Assembly: GCA_016302505.1 (NCBI GenBank)
Contig: JAEDNL010000060.1
Location: 1 to 5,272 of the forward strand
Direction: 5' to 3'
Source: Bacilli bacterium
Lineage (GTDB): Bacteria > Bacillota_I > Bacilli_A > RF39 > UBA660
Length of the DNA stretch: 5,272 nt
Made by a program: the position numbers and the translations under genes. The notes beneath the pieces were generated by a model that worked only from the letters and a program-made list of their open reading frames with translations, made no database searches and had not been told where the DNA came from. Position 1 is the first letter of the stretch. Every line of letters begins with the position of its first letter. Positions 5,031 to 5,272 of the stretch are shown here, piece by piece.

Positions 5031-5272
5031 CTACTTTATATTGTTTGTAAAAGATTCTGCGACGTCTTCTACTACTTCATCAAAAGATTTATCTTTAATA
5101 TTTTTACCATCTTTTGTAGTATCCTTTATAATATCTTTTACAACACTTGTGTCTTCTTTTGTTTCTGTTTGATAAGAAAGACCAGTTCCTGGTAAACTTA
5201 TTGTTTTTCTAGTTTTACCTTTCGCAGTTTTTCCAATTCTAAAACCTTTAAATCCAAAACTATAACCTATTC
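5031..5272 (-). CDS. DUF4236 domain-containing protein, N-terminus outside window
   Basis: The last 79 codons of a gene that starts beyond the right edge; the stop is TAG at 5033-5031. The visible part begins IGYSFGFKGFRIGKTAKGK and continues to SLPGTGLSYQ, the C-terminal half of the short DUF4236 domain (typically GxGxSxGxKGxRxG... TxxxPGTGLSY). It is followed by a charged tail of about 45 residues rich in Asp, Glu and Lys, with no domain that I recognise. DUF4236 domains are small Gly-rich beta modules found at the N-terminus of many bacterial proteins and phage-borne proteins, with no established function. It appears to be the first visible gene of the minus-strand cluster. Confidence 0.85.
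   Translation of the reverse strand, partial: IGYSFGFKGFRIGKTAKGKTRKTISLPGTGLSYQTETKEDTSVVKDIIKDTTKDGKNIKDKSFDEVVEDVAESFTNNIK

Overview
The window is very AT-rich, with A/T-heavy third codon positions. It uses the standard bacterial code: Trp is TGG throughout and TGA acts as a stop. Ribosome binding sites are mostly of the AGGAGG type, and promoters close to consensus sigma-70 (TTGACA / TATAAT) can be read. The gene families seen (DUF1653, DUF4236, an anchored HExxH peptidase) together with this composition suggest a low-GC Bacillota-type bacterium, possibly an uncultured gut lineage. The taxon is an inference. Every intact gene lies on the minus strand, so the biological order runs from the right edge to the left.

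Right part (about 2292-5272): a closely packed run of minus-strand genes. First is the 3' end of a DUF4236 protein, then a five-helix membrane protein, a DUF1653 protein, a truncated remnant of a pyridoxamine-phosphate-oxidase-like flavin protein, and a 584-residue membrane-anchored zinc metallopeptidase with a beta-rich ectodomain. Gaps of 8-9 bases and stop codons that touch the next ribosome binding site suggest co-transcription. No shared function is evident.

Central part (about 1501-2291): a consensus promoter sits immediately after the peptidase stop codon. It drives a 154-residue, strongly helical, coiled-coil-like protein of unknown family. Then come a 21-codon ORF with a strong ribosome binding site and a block of nested inverted repeats.

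Left part (about 362-1512): this is the main finding, a complete retron. An extended -10 promoter starts transcription at about 1500, exactly at the a1 end of a roughly 170-nt msr-msd non-coding RNA. The RNA has an 8-bp a1/a2 pairing, an msr hairpin and a long imperfect msd stem with a hairpin at its top. The RNA leads directly into the ribosome binding site of a 316-residue retron reverse transcriptase, which carries the NAxxH, LDxKDFF, QGAPTS, YSDD and VTG signatures. The transcript would end at a bidirectional terminator. No known retron effector is fused or adjacent. The 154-residue protein, and less likely the 21-residue peptide, are the only candidates for an uncharacterised partner within the window.

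Left margin (1-365): a tRNA-Gly(UCC) cut by the window edge, with a perfect consensus promoter, and a start-less plus-strand gene fragment converging on the retron. A tRNA gene and gene remnants beside a retron fit a variable, defence-type locus, but no integrase or attachment site is visible.
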